Shown piece by piece: positions 11,581-24,036 of a stretch of 64,000 nt of DNA (its first letter is position 1; every line of letters starts with the position of its first letter). Under the pieces are notes generated by a model. It had not been told where the DNA came from and ran no database searches. It saw nothing but the letters and a program-made list of their open reading frames with translations. Location of the stretch: contig CM018606.1 of assembly GCA_009192285.1 (NCBI GenBank), forward strand, positions 672,081 through 736,080, given 5' to 3'. The DNA is from Morchella semilibera (Eukaryota > Ascomycota > Pezizomycetes > Pezizales > Morchellaceae). The translations under genes and the position numbers were made by a program.

Positions 11581-13544
11581 TCGAGAGCTAGACAATTTAA
11601 CAGCAAGAATTTTCAATCAGTAACAATTTAGATTTTAGCAAACAAACGGCAATATACTGACTGCTTGGGGGAAAAATAAAGTGGGAGGTTATTTAACAGA
11701 AACTCATTCCCAGTGGGAACTATAGCATAGTTAGCCTTTGAAAATTCTTTTGGAGGCTTATATTTCATTATCCTACTTGCATCTAGTGTCTAAGACCGTC
11801 TACTTGTAATCACTTGCATGAGGATCATGATTATACGATGAACTTAGAACTTCGCTGAGAGCTGAAAATACCTTCTTACACTCTATCCCACTAGAAGGAG
11901 AGTTGGGCAGGCAAAATGAACGGAAAAAATTATCAGTGAGAAGGGTAGTAGTGAAGAATACTCTCTAGTAAGCCTCGGTAGTCGATCGTGCTCTGGGTGG
12001 ACTTTATGAGAGCTGAGGTACATTTCACTACGTGATCGCGGATTGTATAACCTGCTGTTTGAGGTGTTACTTGTCTCTTATTTCCGGGAGACGGGCTGGG
12101 CTCTTTTTATAATAGAAGCCAAGGATAATGGAGTGAATGGAAGAAGGAAAAAGAAGTAATGAGCGTGACCAGTATGAAAAGAAAGTAGTAGGAAAGAAAC
12201 CCAGTACTAACCCACAAACCGTCTGGCCGGCCGGTCCAGACGATGCTATAGGGCTGGGGTGTAATGGTGACTATGCTCACCTAACTGTCACCATTATATC
12301 GATTGTGACAATCGTGACGTACAGCAGTGATGGGGGGGGGGGGGTGGTAGGGTAAAATTCTGGAATATGATTTGATTCATGAATCATCACTCGCTGTTTG
12401 CAACTATCAGGATCTTGGGAATTGACTGTGAAATAGGAGGACAAGATTTGATTTGATATAATTGCTACATACATACTTATCTGACACAATCACTAATGGG
12501 TGCATCGGACAAATAGTCCTAGACACGTGCACTTGGACCGACCTTGCTTGGAAGCAACACATATTATATTACAATACAGAATTCAGTTACCATCACCCAT
12601 AAAGCGCGAGGAAAACGAGATGAGAGTGATTTACTAGTTTAAGAGGAGCCCTTCTCAATAACTTGGCGTGTGAGCTTTTTGTGGGAGGTGAGCTTAATGA
12701 AACTGATCGGCCTTGGTTGTGGTTGATTGGCTGGAATAATATGGTGTGTTTCTTCCCATGGCCAGAGGTGGCGTTGGGACTCGCTGGCGGCGGGGCGATA
12801 GGGTTGCATGGTTTGGTAATAGAGACTTTTAGCCACGGGTGTAGAAAGGCAACAAACAAAAAATTATTAATTCCCAAGACCATGCTGCATGCGTTTGCCC
12901 CCTGGCCCGCATAGGGACTCACAAGTACTCTGAGAAGGAAATCATAGGCATAAGGATTGAATATATCTCCATGCATATGTTTAAGTCCTGTACTTGAAAA
13001 TATTATATCACATCCTACTTGCATCCAACTTGCATGTCTTGGAAGTCTTGGGAATAAATAATTTTTTGTTCGTTGATGGCTAAAAGACTCTAATAGGGTG
13101 GGCGGGGTGCTGGTTCTCGGAGGATTCATTGAGGTGGGCCGGTGGATGGTGATTGGAGAAAACATGTAGGGGGTGAGGTTGATGGTTTGTTCCCCAGTTA
13201 TGCGTATCACCAAGAATTTTAAGTACGTGACCCCCCCCCCCACACCCCCCCCGCCCGCGCCCCGCCGCGAGATACACCAAGCGTTGTCACCGCCATCGAT
13301 ACCAGGATCAAACTCGTAAACGACTATGGGGACATGTTAAATTTACGAATCATGTCGTTTTCTGGATAGTACTGAATAGGTACGTAGACGAAGACAAGAA
13401 GACAAGCTGACACATAAACTGCATTTAACACACGCTACATCCCCTTTAACCTCTGTGTCTACACCCACCTGCCGCAATGTCATCCTCAGCCACCACACCC
13501 GTACATACATCTCTCCACCCCTCGCATTTGCTGTTCAATGTCCT
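11581..13544. other. Intergenic, about 2 kb
   Basis: It contains short homopolymers (a G run near 12331-12342; C runs near 13229-13251). A 216-codon minus-strand frame at 12593-13243 has poor protein-like composition and was rejected. No RNA gene or family was recognised. Confidence 0.55.
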
Positions 13545-13593
13545 TATCGCATGGTAGGATAAAATGGTCAAATTCGCGACCTGGTCTGTGCTG
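13545..13593 (+). repeat. Left terminal inverted repeat of the piggyBac-like element
   Basis: Starts TATCGCATGGTAGGATAAAA and matches the reverse complement of 15446-15494 with one C/T difference. Confidence 0.9.
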
Positions 13594-13656
13594 GATGTTG
13601 ACGCTGATAATTACTGTTCTTGGAAATCATGTGATATCAGATTCAGATTTGCGGAG

Positions 13657-15475
13657 CTATGAATGATAGGTCACAAAACAGGACTGGCAGAGAACATATT
13701 TACAGAGCGAGCAAGAATAGTATGATGTAGGGGCTCGCTTTCGCCTGTGTCCTTCTCTTCTCAACCTCAACCGGCAGCGTTCACACTCTCTTCTCTTACT
13801 AATACGTACTTTGACATGATTTGGGCCGGCAACAGGTAGGGGTAGGTCAGTTATTCCATATGTTAGACTATATCTTAACGCTGTAGTTTTTCTTTCATAC
13901 CAACGGGCCCTAGTCCTAAATACCCCATACTTTTTAAGTAATTGCCCAGCCACTAAAAGACGGAAATTTTTATGGGTAAGCCGTTCACCTGTAGCAAGTC
14001 CGTGAATAAGAAAACTATTTACAACTGTCACGTCCAACAACCAAAAGAAATAGGGCAACCAATTACGCCGTGCTACTAATTGGGTAAAGAAGTAGCTGCG
14101 TAGTTGATCAGCAATATCAACTCCTCCTTTATGGTAGTTGTAATCATCGATAAGTGCTGGAATTGGAATATTCATTTTATGATTATTTCCAAATGCGGGC
14201 CTTAGCAATCGACCACTTGTGCTTGTCAGGCGTGGACGTTTCCGTAGACGAGTAACCTTCTCATTCAAATCATGAACAGTAGATAGGACGTGTACATGAT
14301 TGTTATCTTGCCACTGCATTGCCAGTACTAACCCTTCACTACCGGTAACCACACCTCCAGAAACAGTATTCCAAGGAATATTTTTGTCGGTGTTATCGTA
14401 CTCTTTAGGAAATCGACCTGCCTGTACTCGAGCTGTTCCACATGCACCTATCCCCAGTCTTCGAAGTTTCATAAATAGTTGTACTGTACTGAAAAGATTG
14501 TCCATATAAATAACAAAATTGTGTTGACGATAAGGGAGAGAAGTTTCAGCAAGCTGATAGACAACAGCAGTAGTTGGTGCAGAGATACCAATCGAATTCC
14601 GGTGGGTTTGGGACAGCTCTGCTATACCATTAACTCTGGAATGAAATCGCCAGTTGAGGGTATATCCATGATCGCAGATAGCAAAAAACTTTATATCCTT
14701 CGGTGATTGGTTTATTAGGCATTCGAACTGTATGCTTGCTCCGTCCTCCAAATCTTATCATCATTTCATCGACTGTCACTGATGCTGAAGGAAGATAGTA
14801 CTTCATACAGTTTTCCCGCATCTTAGAACTCAACGGCTCAAGCTTCTCCCACCACTCACCCTCTCCAACCGGTGCAACATGCAAGTATCGCTTGATCTGA
14901 AAGAACCTATTATTTCCCATTGATTTAGATACCGGTCCCTTCCATTCTGGTACATGCAGTCTAACACCAGATCGCTTCCTCCACAAATCTGTAGGTGTTT
15001 TGCATCGATACACTCCCATAGCCATCAAAAGCGCCAGGAAAACCCGCAATTCTTTGGTAGTAACAGGCTTCCACTTCCTTCTAAAAGAATAAACTGAGGT
15101 ATCATGTGCCCCTCGCATATTGGCATAGGCATTGGTATTCTGGGCTAATAATTCTAGTGTCTCGTTGGTCCAAAAAAGCTCAAAGATATCCAGGGGCGAC
15201 TCCGTTCCATCGGGTAGTAATGCTTCTGCCTCATGGAAAATCCTTGACATAGGCTCGTACGCATCTGTGTCGGCACTAGCATATCGAAGGGGTGCTTGTT
15301 GCAGTTCATCTAAAGGGTTCCGGACTGCTGCCATAGTTGAATACTCTGAGGCTTGCGGACCGTAACCAAGTCCAAAGTTTTGTACCCCGCCCTTGAAGAG
15401 GTAGCTGAGGTCGCACTGAGACAACTTCTGAAACAGCTTGGCTGGCAGCACGGACCAGGTCGCGAATTTGACCAT
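13657..15475 (-). pseudogene. piggyBac-family transposase (DDE_Tnp_1_7), one frame break
   Basis: Two overlapping frames, 15475-14630 and 14751-13657, cover a full piggyBac transposase. Conserved blocks appear in order: the N-terminal FELFWTNETLELLAQNTNAY and LRVFLALLMAMGVY; the first catalytic Asp in VTVDEMMIRFGGRSKHT; KPITEGYKVF then AICDHGYT; the second Asp in FVIYMDNLFSTVQLF; the third in KGGVDIADQLRSYF. A C-terminal cysteine-rich zinc-binding domain (CERC, CSLCKYVLC, C) ends it. All three catalytic Asp residues are present. The only visible defect is a one-base shift in an A6 run at 14683-14688 (T6 on the coding strand). This could be a real mutation or a homopolymer sequencing error. 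The enzyme cuts and pastes the element without leaving a footprint, as known for the family. Confidence 0.9.
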
Positions 15476-15494
15476 TTTATCCTACCATGCGATA
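15446..15494 (-). repeat. Right terminal inverted repeat of the piggyBac-like element
   Basis: Reverse complement of the left repeat. The longest transposase frame has its first ATG (15475) inside this repeat, and an ATG in the same context exists at the left end, so the next ATG at 15334 is a reasonable alternative start. Confidence 0.9.
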
Positions 15495-16991
15495 GACCAC
15501 CCCTTTTTGTCTGAACCTGCACTTCCCTATATATCAAGGGTGCTTGCTATGTTTCTTCAACCTTCCGGTCTCCGCCCCCGAGCATTTGTAGATACATGGC
15601 TGGTCTATCCGTTATTGCCGTACGTGTGTAACTTTCTCTGCCTCACTCTAATTCCTTCAAGCTATGATAGATACGATATTTGTGCCCAAATCGAAGCTAT
15701 TCCGAGTACAGTTTTACCGGCTGGATGATAATCTGCAAATAATTCTCCTGGACAGTTAGGCTCATTCGCTAATCGAGCCCAGAGGTCTTAGTCCCATTAC
15801 ATCCCCGCATTACTTGCGCCCGCACAGTTGGATCCGCAGGTGGCCATGGTGTCCAGAATTTACCGCTTGGATTAGGGATGCCTATGAACCAGCTGCAGCT
15901 GCAGAGTAACTTGATTCCTGTCCTCCAAGTTGAAGTAATGCTTTCTCTGAATCAGGGAGCCCTCCCCACTCTGCCCCCTGGACTGTGAAAAGCATGATCA
16001 CATCTTTTTTGCAAAATCCAACGTCCTACGTCAATGAACCTAGCTAATGGGCATAACTCAATGGTATGATCAGAGGGTGCAACTATAACAAAAGGGGCAC
16101 CTTAGCTGGAAAGTAGGAAACCAAGGACTCATAGACGGCGTTAATAAACAGATTTATTCAATACTGTCTGAAAATACGTATTTGCGGTTGATAAGACTAG
16201 GATTCTTCCTTTGATACTAGGTATTCATAGCGTTTATCCCTGAGGTCGAGAGGGCGATGCAGTGTTTAGCTTGACCACCGTAATTCATAGTGTGGCACTG
16301 CTAGGCAAGAAGACATGTGTTGATAAGTACTATCTGGGCGACTAAATGTAATTTTTATCCGAATTAGAGACGATCAGGACCACAAAGCTTGGTTGGGTTC
16401 AATTTACATGTACTACTTATCATGGTGAAGGGTCGGGAGGGAGCGCAGGACAAGTTGTCAGACCGCGACCGGCTTAGCCCCCGGGGTTTCTCGGGAAGGT
16501 ATGAAGGCATAACGTTTAGAAACAACGAAATCTTCTATTCTTGTCCAATTTTAAGAGGCACATCCGGCAACTACCTCTCGGTGAGTGCTTAGTCGCTTAT
16601 CACCCAAACAACCATACACTCGTGATCCTTGTTCTTAGCTGACATAATTATCTAGATGCAGGCATTGTTACGAACATCTTCACACTATCCAGTACCTATT
16701 TCTTCCTAGGTTGGGAAATGTCAACCCAGCAGAGGATAATACTCTCCGGGCGATCTGTCGCAGTAAACCTTTAATTGGGGCCAGGACTGGCAACAACAAG
16801 AAGGATCTACAAGTTACCCCATGTACACACATCTATGCATGGGGGTTCCAGAACGAATAAAAGTCTCAACTTTCCTCCCAAGAAATATTCCTATTGAAAT
16901 TCCAAGCCTCAGGTAGGACTTTGCTTACGACAAGCTCTTCGTTCTCTATTTTTCCCCTTATTGTAATTGTTTCTATGGTCTGAGACCAGGA
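15495..16991. other. Intergenic, 1.5 kb
   Basis: Nothing recognised apart from a TACATGTA at about 16405. It carries the promoter of the following secreted-protein gene; no clear TATA box is seen close to its start. Confidence 0.5.
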
Positions 16992-19419
16992 ATGTTTTCC
17001 ATTAACTTCTTTCTCACTTTAGCAACTTTGATCAGTTTCTCCACACTACGCACAAATGCAAGAACTATATACCCTCGCGAACTCGAGGCTGGAATACCCG
17101 GTAATGCTAATGGCGGAAAGCTTCCGACTGAAAACTTTGAGCTTCGACCTATCAGAATAGATCCGCTACTACATGGTCTCAATCGACGATCTGAAGTTCC
17201 ACCTCTCCAAGACTTTTCGCGGTTGGTGCCAACTGATCAAGAATTGATGATGTATGGAATCCCGCTTGGTAGGCCCCCGCTATATATACACCCCAATATT
17301 GCCTCTTATTCTAACCCCTATAGACGACGGGACCTTCTTCGTCGCAAACCTAACTCTCCATGCACCTGAAAACTCCCGTATCCTCCTCATGGAGAAGTTT
17401 GAAGGCCTTACCTCCGCCGTCGACTGCTCCACGATTGGCGACCACAAGCTCTCCGTCACTTTGATAGATGAGGATGTCTTCTCGTATATCCAGATATGGA
17501 GCTGGATCAATGAGCGCGAGGATAATCAGTTTGTTATGATCACGAACCACGAGGGTTGCGGCCCGGCAGCGCAGCGCGCAGTGTTCTGGGTGAGGAAGGT
17601 GGATTATGTGGAGGAGGCTTTGAGGGTGGACTTTTATGCCGTGCAGACGGAATGGGCGGAGGTTGCGGGGACGTATTGCATGGACTTTGGGACGATGGAG
17701 TTGCATTACGGAAGTGAGGGTGGTGGGGTTTATGGGCCGCTTGAGAAACGGTGGAACCCGTTCACAGCGGTTAAGAACGCCTTTGATAATGCAGGGAAGG
17801 CGATTAAGAATACGGCGCAAAAGGTGGGGGATGGCATCAAGAAGACGGTGACCAATGTCGGCAATGATATTAAAAAGACGACCACTCAGGCTGGGAATGG
17901 CATTACCAAAGTATTTAATAATGTCAAGAATACCGTAAAGGATACAGCCAAAAAGGTTAAGGATAAGGTGGTGAGTGTAGTAGATACGGCAAAGAAGAAG
18001 CTTGGCCAAGGCCTTGCAGCGGTAGAGAAGGGGATTGGGAAAATAGGTACTGGGAAGATTGGAAAGGATAATCTCAGCCTTAATATCGCTGTTGGGAAGG
18101 CCAACGTGAAGAAAAATATCTTCACGGGGAACCAGGGGTAAGTAGTATTCGAGTCTATCACTACCGGAACTCTGCTAATCAATCCTTCAAAATAGAGCAC
18201 AGATCGTCGATTGTCTTAACTGCTTTGTAACCGGTAAAATCTTGATGTCTGGTAATATGCAGGTATACAGCTCCAGTTAAATCCTAGCCCCACGAGGGAT
18301 CGCTAATGAGATACTGCATATGTTAGTTTGTAAAATTCGTCCCAAAGTCGGCCATATTCGAAGTCAAACCAAAGGATATTGGGACTACGATGAAGTTTAG
18401 GGTGTTTATCAAGAAAAACGATGCCATAAATCCAATATTCCAATTTGAGAAGGATGTGTACTCAATGAACCTCCCGTCCATTAATGTAAGACATTCACCG
18501 TCTTTGGTATAGAGTAGCTCTATTGATGACCTCTTCTGGTGTATCAGATTCCCAGTGTGTTCAGCCTTGGACCTAAAGCAGAATTGACTGTAAGCTTTCA
18601 ATCCAACGTCCGTACCGATGCCGACTTCACCTTTGGCGTCAAAGGCTCTGTAAGTCCCCTCCATTAAATCTGGGCCCCTCATCAAACTAACGCTCTTTAC
18701 TTGACTATCAGGTCCCAAATAATGCAGTATTTCGCAAAGACCTCCTCAACAAAAACACACCTGGTCAATCCAGCAAATGGACCGGCGCCAAGATCACCGC
18801 CCTCCCCTTCGAACTCGTCAGCGGTGCCATTGACGTAAAGATTGATACTGGCACGAACCTTGTCTTTGGTGTCGGCGTCTCTGCTATTGGCATAGGCTCA
18901 TACGATGCCGGGTTTAGACTGAGAATACCGCGCATTGGCATCGATCTCAAGACGGTGAAAAATAGTAACGGGAAGCCGGCTTGTGCGGGGAACAAGGACA
19001 AAAGTGCGACTGGTGTGACAGTGACGAGCGATGCGAACATTGAGCTAGTTGCGGTGGCGGGGAAGAATACGATGATTGTGGGAAGCTTTTCAGAGAAGTT
19101 GCTTTGGGTAAGATGGAGCACTACTGCCAAGGAAAGCAAAGTAAAATGGCTAATAAAGCCTAGGGAATTAAATTTCCACTCCCTTCACAGTGTTATCCAG
19201 TCAAAGACAGCAGAGGAAAGCCAGCGCCGAGTTTTGCAACAACAAAAACGGGGGGTACCGGACTGCTCAAACAGGCAGTTGCGCTCGGGGGCACCCTTAC
19301 GAGCAAGAAGAAAGGGAAGACCGCTGTGGTATGTACTGAGTTAATTACCTTCTTCGTAGGTTAGCTATAAAAATGTCTGACTAACAACTCGGCTGCAGAA
19401 AAAACCTAAGAAGCATTAA
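16992..19419 (+). CDS. Secreted DUF7029/DUF7223-type fungal protein with LEA-like middle
   Basis: Eight exons: 16992-17268, 17324-18137, 18196-18262, 18327-18485, 18548-18649, 18712-19107, 19191-19328 and 19399-19419, giving 657 residues with all phases consistent. A signal peptide (MFSINFFLTLATLISFSTL) comes first. Residues about 93-215 (DDGTFFVANLTLHAP, VDCSTI, IQIWSWINERED, MITNHEGCG) resemble DUF7029. Residues 237-335 form a lysine-rich amphipathic repeat (KNTAQKVGDGIKKT, VTNVGNDIKKTTTQAG). The rest (AQIVDCLNCFVTGK, IPSVFSLGPKAEL, FGVGVSAIGIGSYDAGF) resembles DUF7223, a beta-rich extracellular domain. Such pairs are common in secreted fungal proteins of unknown role. The domain names are from memory of the family look, not a search. 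Function is unknown; cell-surface or matrix location is inferred. Confidence 0.8.
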
Positions 19420-20473
19420 AAGAGCGAACGTACGTTACTGGCCTGGGGGTAGCACGCCGGCTTGATCAACTTGGACCTACAGCTGGTACTGTATGTTTGT
19501 ACATGCTATTTGTATGTACCTACATGTTCTAGTTGAGCTGATCTACAGTATATCTTGTCCCCTGCACTGTCTCTGGAGTTTGGATTTAAAACTCGAGTTT
19601 TTAAAATTTGGGTATTTTGGGTTTGGGTATCTTCTTTTAATAGAGGGTTTGGGGGCGCTTTGGACGGGTATTTGTAATTAACTTGGCAAGGAAATAAATA
19701 ATCTAAGTAAACATAAAACGATTATAGACACTCCATACGAAGCATCGTGCTGAGAAAACTAACGAACAAGCACCAGCCTAAGAAAATCCCTGTTAAAGCC
19801 CCCCTCCCCTCCCCACCCCGAGTGATGACTCATGATCAACCACCAACCAAAGAAGAGACCCCTCATGTAACACTACAGGCCTTTGCGTAATCTAACACAG
19901 CGTCACGTCAGGATCCCAATCCTACAACGAGTCAACGACTTTCACCCACCTAGGCCTAAACCCCCCCACCTTTGCAGTTGTTGCAGTTGAGCATGTATCT
20001 ACAACATGGACCACATAGTACTCCATGTACCTACTCTGCCACCGACGTGAATATAGTGATGTACCAGGACGTAATTGGATAAAACAGATGCAGGTGTGTG
20101 GGCAAGTCTCTAAAGAGGCGCGGCGTGGCGGCCCCAGGATCGCTTAGATGATCGAGAGACTGACCACATGGCCCACGCATACCTTGCTCTGCCCCCAATT
20201 ATTCCCCACACCAACTCTAGAGTTCTGGACGAAACCCTCAAATGCATCTTGCCTCGAATGCTTATTCTTCGTATGGGAATGCTTAACCGAAACAAAGAAA
20301 ACATCAGATGATAAATATTTACAAAATTAACCCTAACCCAATAACCAAATCCCCAGGCCTACCCGGTTCCAAAAACCGGCAAAATTTGGTTCTTGCCTGT
20401 AAAGGCTGTGCCCCCATAGCTTTGGTAATAACGCCGCAGAAAAAATATCACCGTGCATGATATACGATCAAAC
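19420..20473. other. Intergenic, about 1 kb
   Basis: Lies between the convergent ends of the DUF7029 gene and the P450 gene. It holds C-rich stretches and short TACATG motifs near 19500 but no supported coding frame or RNA. Confidence 0.5.
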
Positions 20474-22478
20474 TTAATCTTCTCTTGACCGAACTTTGCA
20501 GGCAAAGCCCTCGCCTCTCAAAATAGGTATCCAGTGGTCGGAGAAGATCATGCGGTCGTGGCCAATAGCATCCAGCTCGAATCTCCTAAAGACCCCAGCA
20601 AATGCAAGGAAAAGCTCGCAGTAGGCAAGGCTGCGTTTTTGAATTAGTATACTGAGAGTTGGATAGATTTGTACACATGAAACTTACTTGACACCTAGAC
20701 ACTGCCTACTACCAGCACCAAAGGCAACAACGTATTTCTCGTTGGCCTTTGATTCGGGCGAGAGCCAACGGTCTGGAGAGAATGTATGTGAGTCTGGGAA
20801 TATCTCTTCGTCATGGGATATAGAGTAGTGATCAATCTCAATCACAGACTAATCGTAATGTGAGCTCAGTACAGTGTAGAATAAATGTGATAATGTGACT
20901 TACATCTCTGGGAAGATGATAGCCACCAATCACGGCTCCCTCCATGGGCACTAGTCTAGGGTTTGCGGAAATGACACCATATCCTAGTCGTAAAGCTTCC
21001 TTAACAACACCTCTCTACACACAAGGAGTCAGCAAAGGGAAAGGAGGAAGAAAGAGGGGGAGAGGGCGCCGATGTTCCCGGGCAGATCATACCAAATAGG
21101 GTAAGCTTTCAAGTTTCTCGTACGGCAACATCTCGTTGATGTTTGGCATAGCTGTCTTTAACTCCTGGTACAGCTTCCACGCGATTTCAGGATTTCTCGC
21201 AACCTCCAAGGCACCGACGCAAAGAATCCAACGGGTAGTGTGCATACCTGCACCTACAACGCTGACAGCTTCGTGAACCAGGTCCTGTGGGTTTGGGTCG
21301 TCGTAGCCTTCCAACATCTCTACAAAAACAGTTCTGTGGCCGGCCTTAATTTCTCCATTTCTAGTTTTCTCAAGGAGGATATTTAGTTGTTCTTCGGCGT
21401 CAACCTCAAGTTCTCTGAACCCAGCTGTACGGCGGAAACTATTAGTATATGGTCTGCACAAGATTGATTTAACCCTACCTCCGTCTGGGAAAACCCTCAT
21501 CAGAAGCCAGGGTGGTAGGCTTTGGAATATTTTTGCAATGATCGGGAAGCTCTTCAAAATCATGAATGCCTCTTGCTGAGCATCAAATGCAGAGGCGACC
21601 TTAGACACAAATCCTTCATTCGAAAGAGTACTATATGTTGAAAACCAGTCAGCGTTGATGCAATGGCAGGGACAGGGGAGGAAATAAACTCATATCCTTA
21701 CTTGTAGGACTTTGCGTATGCATATTCAGTAACAATATCGATAGTAAGTGATACAAATGCATTGTAGAAGTTGACCTTAGAGTCCGCTTGCTCAAGCTCC
21801 TTGATTTTATGACATAGAAAGTCGCATTTTTCCCGGATCGTCTTTTCGAACTCCATGATACTACGCCGAGAGAACATCGGGTCTAGAACACGGCGTTGTT
21901 TTCTGTGAACAATGGGGTTGATGGTACTGAAAGTAGATCTCGCGAGACCAAAAAGACTGTAGAATGCGGGATCTTTGGTAAGAGGAGACCCCATCCTGTG
22001 GAGTTCATGAAAAGCGCCCGAGTTCCGGAGACGAACTTTGTTTGGAGAAATTCTGACAATAGGGCCTAAGTTTCTCTTAAATCAGTATTGTTCGACAGGC
22101 CAGACGGTGTTTTCATAGTTCTCACCATATTTCCTGTGCAACTCGTCCATATGAAACGTCATATCACCCTTCTTAACTATCTAAAAGGCTTTAGTCATAG
22201 TCACCTAGGTTGAAAATATACCATCCACTCACATCGTGATACATCTCATATATCGAGCTCACTGCTGCCAATCTGGGTCCGGGGTATTTCGAGAGCGGGT
22301 GAAAGAAAAATCTGTATGTGTAGACTCCAATGCGGTAGGTAATCCATAAACTAGTGACGATTATGGATGCTTCGAGTTTTGAGAGTGATGGAAGCCATGA
22401 TTTTGCTACCGAAGCCCACTCAACATACTGATTAATGATAATATGGGTATCCATTGCGCTGAGTGCTGCCACGGACAT
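20474..22478 (-). CDS. Cytochrome P450 monooxygenase
   Basis: Seven exons: 22478-22233, 22180-22126, 22065-21702, 21630-21093, 21014-20904, 20848-20688 and 20630-20474, giving 543 residues. An N-terminal membrane anchor (residues about 38-60) is followed by HPLSKYPGPRLAA, the proline-rich hinge. The I-helix motif is VVGAGMHTTRW, ExxR is EALR (407-410), the PERF-like block is SPDRW (462-466), and the heme-binding loop is FGAGSRQCLG with Cys488. All P450 hallmarks are present and the gene looks intact. It is a class II ER-anchored enzyme that hydroxylates or epoxidises small molecules using P450 reductase. The HPLSKYPGP style and overall look recall the trichodiene-oxygenase-like fungal P450s, but the substrate is unknown. 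An alternative start is the second ATG at 22454. Confidence 0.93.
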
Positions 22479-24007
22479 ACGGGACGGTTAATACAAAATA
22501 TATCAATATCAGAGGTGGGACATTCGCCTTTCTTATACCTATGGGAAGAATGGTCGGGTATACCGTATACTCTTTCATAAACGACCCGCCATAACATATT
22601 AGTCCAATGGGCCCATCAATTGTAAGACGAATGCGAGCACATGTGTAATGTGCATCTCTCCTCCCATGTGCTGCATGTGGCCCAGTATTCTGGCTCAAAA
22701 CCGGGAACCTGGTGAACTATTCTGGGCTTTCCCATAAACCGGGGCTGGGTGATATGAGCCTTCAAAAATTCTCACCTACTAACAATTCTGTCATGGGCCA
22801 GGGCTATCACTGTAACATGTGTTGTCCTGACGCTAAAGTGACAGTCTACCAAATCAAAGAAGCACCGCCGTCACGATTCACACTAGAGTAGGATAATCGC
22901 AAGCAACGGGCTCTACCTCTAGAAGACCAAGTTGCGGGGTATGAGAAGAAAATCCCGCTGTGCCGGTACCTGTTGTGGAGCTAGAGCAGAGCAGCTATGG
23001 CGTTGGTGCATGATGCATAATTTCTATCTTATGAGACGATGACGAAGGAGACCCAAGGTAACTATCTGAAGAAATACTCATCGCTTAATCGCGTTAAGCC
23101 TGTGGTTTAGCAACCTGAACTTTCCCATTCTTAGATTTTAGCGCATATTGGCGCATATTGACAGCAGTACTATACTTGATGAGCATATACGATCCGCAGA
23201 GCCTGGCGATATTAGCGCCACGTGTTCAGAATTATAGTGAAAGTGTAAATGGGTCGGTTCAAATTAGTTCACACAGCCAATGTCGGAACTCACAAGCCCC
23301 GCGGTAAACTCTATTTTCCCTCGAGGCCCTCTAAATTATGGATCACATTCCTAGAGTGAGTGTTGACAGTAAGTCTAGGTTAAATATTACCCGCAGGGGA
23401 GTTCTGAGCTGAAGGTGGACATCACTGCCATCCTACGCTCTACTCTATATAACTACTATGCATAGATTTTCTAGCGAGGGCATTTTTGCCCATCCCTTGA
23501 TTGGTTACTGCATGTGTAAGGTGGTGCGCTTCTGTATGCAACCAGGACTTTTCCGTTTAATTTAATTTGTGTATGTACGGTTCGCTGGTGACAAGCAATC
23601 CATGATCCAGGTAGAGTGCTATCTGTGTAGTTGTGTTAGCCACTTTAAAGATAAGGTTGAAGCCATGAGAAGACTCGTTTCTTTTCCTACTTCCTGGTGG
23701 CATGATACGAAAAAGATGCGACTATCAATGCCTCCAACTATTCGATCCTTGTGGGTGATATATAGGACAAGGGAGTAGGGTTTGCCCAACCCCGTAGACT
23801 ACTGTGGGCCTCACGGGGCCACGCGGTGAAATATATAATGTCTCGAGGCAATTGTCCCGAGTTATTCTGTCTGTTTTATGTGGGGTTGGTTCTTCGAAGA
23901 GGGTGAGGGGTGTATGAGTTGACTAGCATTGCATTTAGGTATTTGAATTAGAAACATTTGCTACATGCAGACCGCGGGACATGGACTCATCGCGGCATAA
24001 GAAACCC
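22479..24007. other. Intergenic, 1.5 kb upstream of the P450 and left flank of the CACTA element
   Basis: No gene recognised. It carries the P450 promoter region and ends at the ACT target duplication of the transposon. Confidence 0.5.
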
Positions 24008-24010
24008 ACT
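24008..24010. repeat. Left target-site duplication ACT
   Basis: ACT directly precedes the CACTA terminus and recurs directly after the other end at 33371-33373. Three bases alone are weak, but they fall exactly at the edges of the inverted ends. Confidence 0.75.
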
Positions 24011-24031
24011 CACTATGGTACATACATTTGG
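24011..24031 (+). repeat. Left terminal inverted repeat of the CACTA-type element
   Basis: CACTATGGTACATACATTTG pairs with the other end over CAC...GGTACATA and TTTG; a few bases differ and the right copy is shorter. Confidence 0.75.
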
Positions 24032-24036
24032 TGGAG

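Larger units (their letters stand above)
13545..15494 (-). mobile_element. piggyBac-like DNA transposon
   Basis: A 1,950-bp element with 49-bp terminal inverted repeats (13545-13593 and 15446-15494, one mismatch by eye) enclosing one piggyBac-type transposase gene on the minus strand. The near-identical ends and a nearly open transposase imply a recent insertion. The outermost shared bases are TATCGCATGG. The TTAA target duplication typical of piggyBac is not seen at these edges, so either the family uses another target here or the true ends differ slightly from the repeats seen. Confidence 0.88.

Noticed and set aside
12593-13243. 216-codon minus-strand open frame
   Set aside because: Composition is rich in His, Pro, Ser and Asn with no family, splice pattern or start context; it lies over C/G homopolymers and seems a chance frame.
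17350-18200. Minus-strand frames of 219 and 104 codons
   Set aside because: Antisense to the secreted DUF7029/DUF7223-type gene, whose exons, signal peptide and splice phases are consistent.
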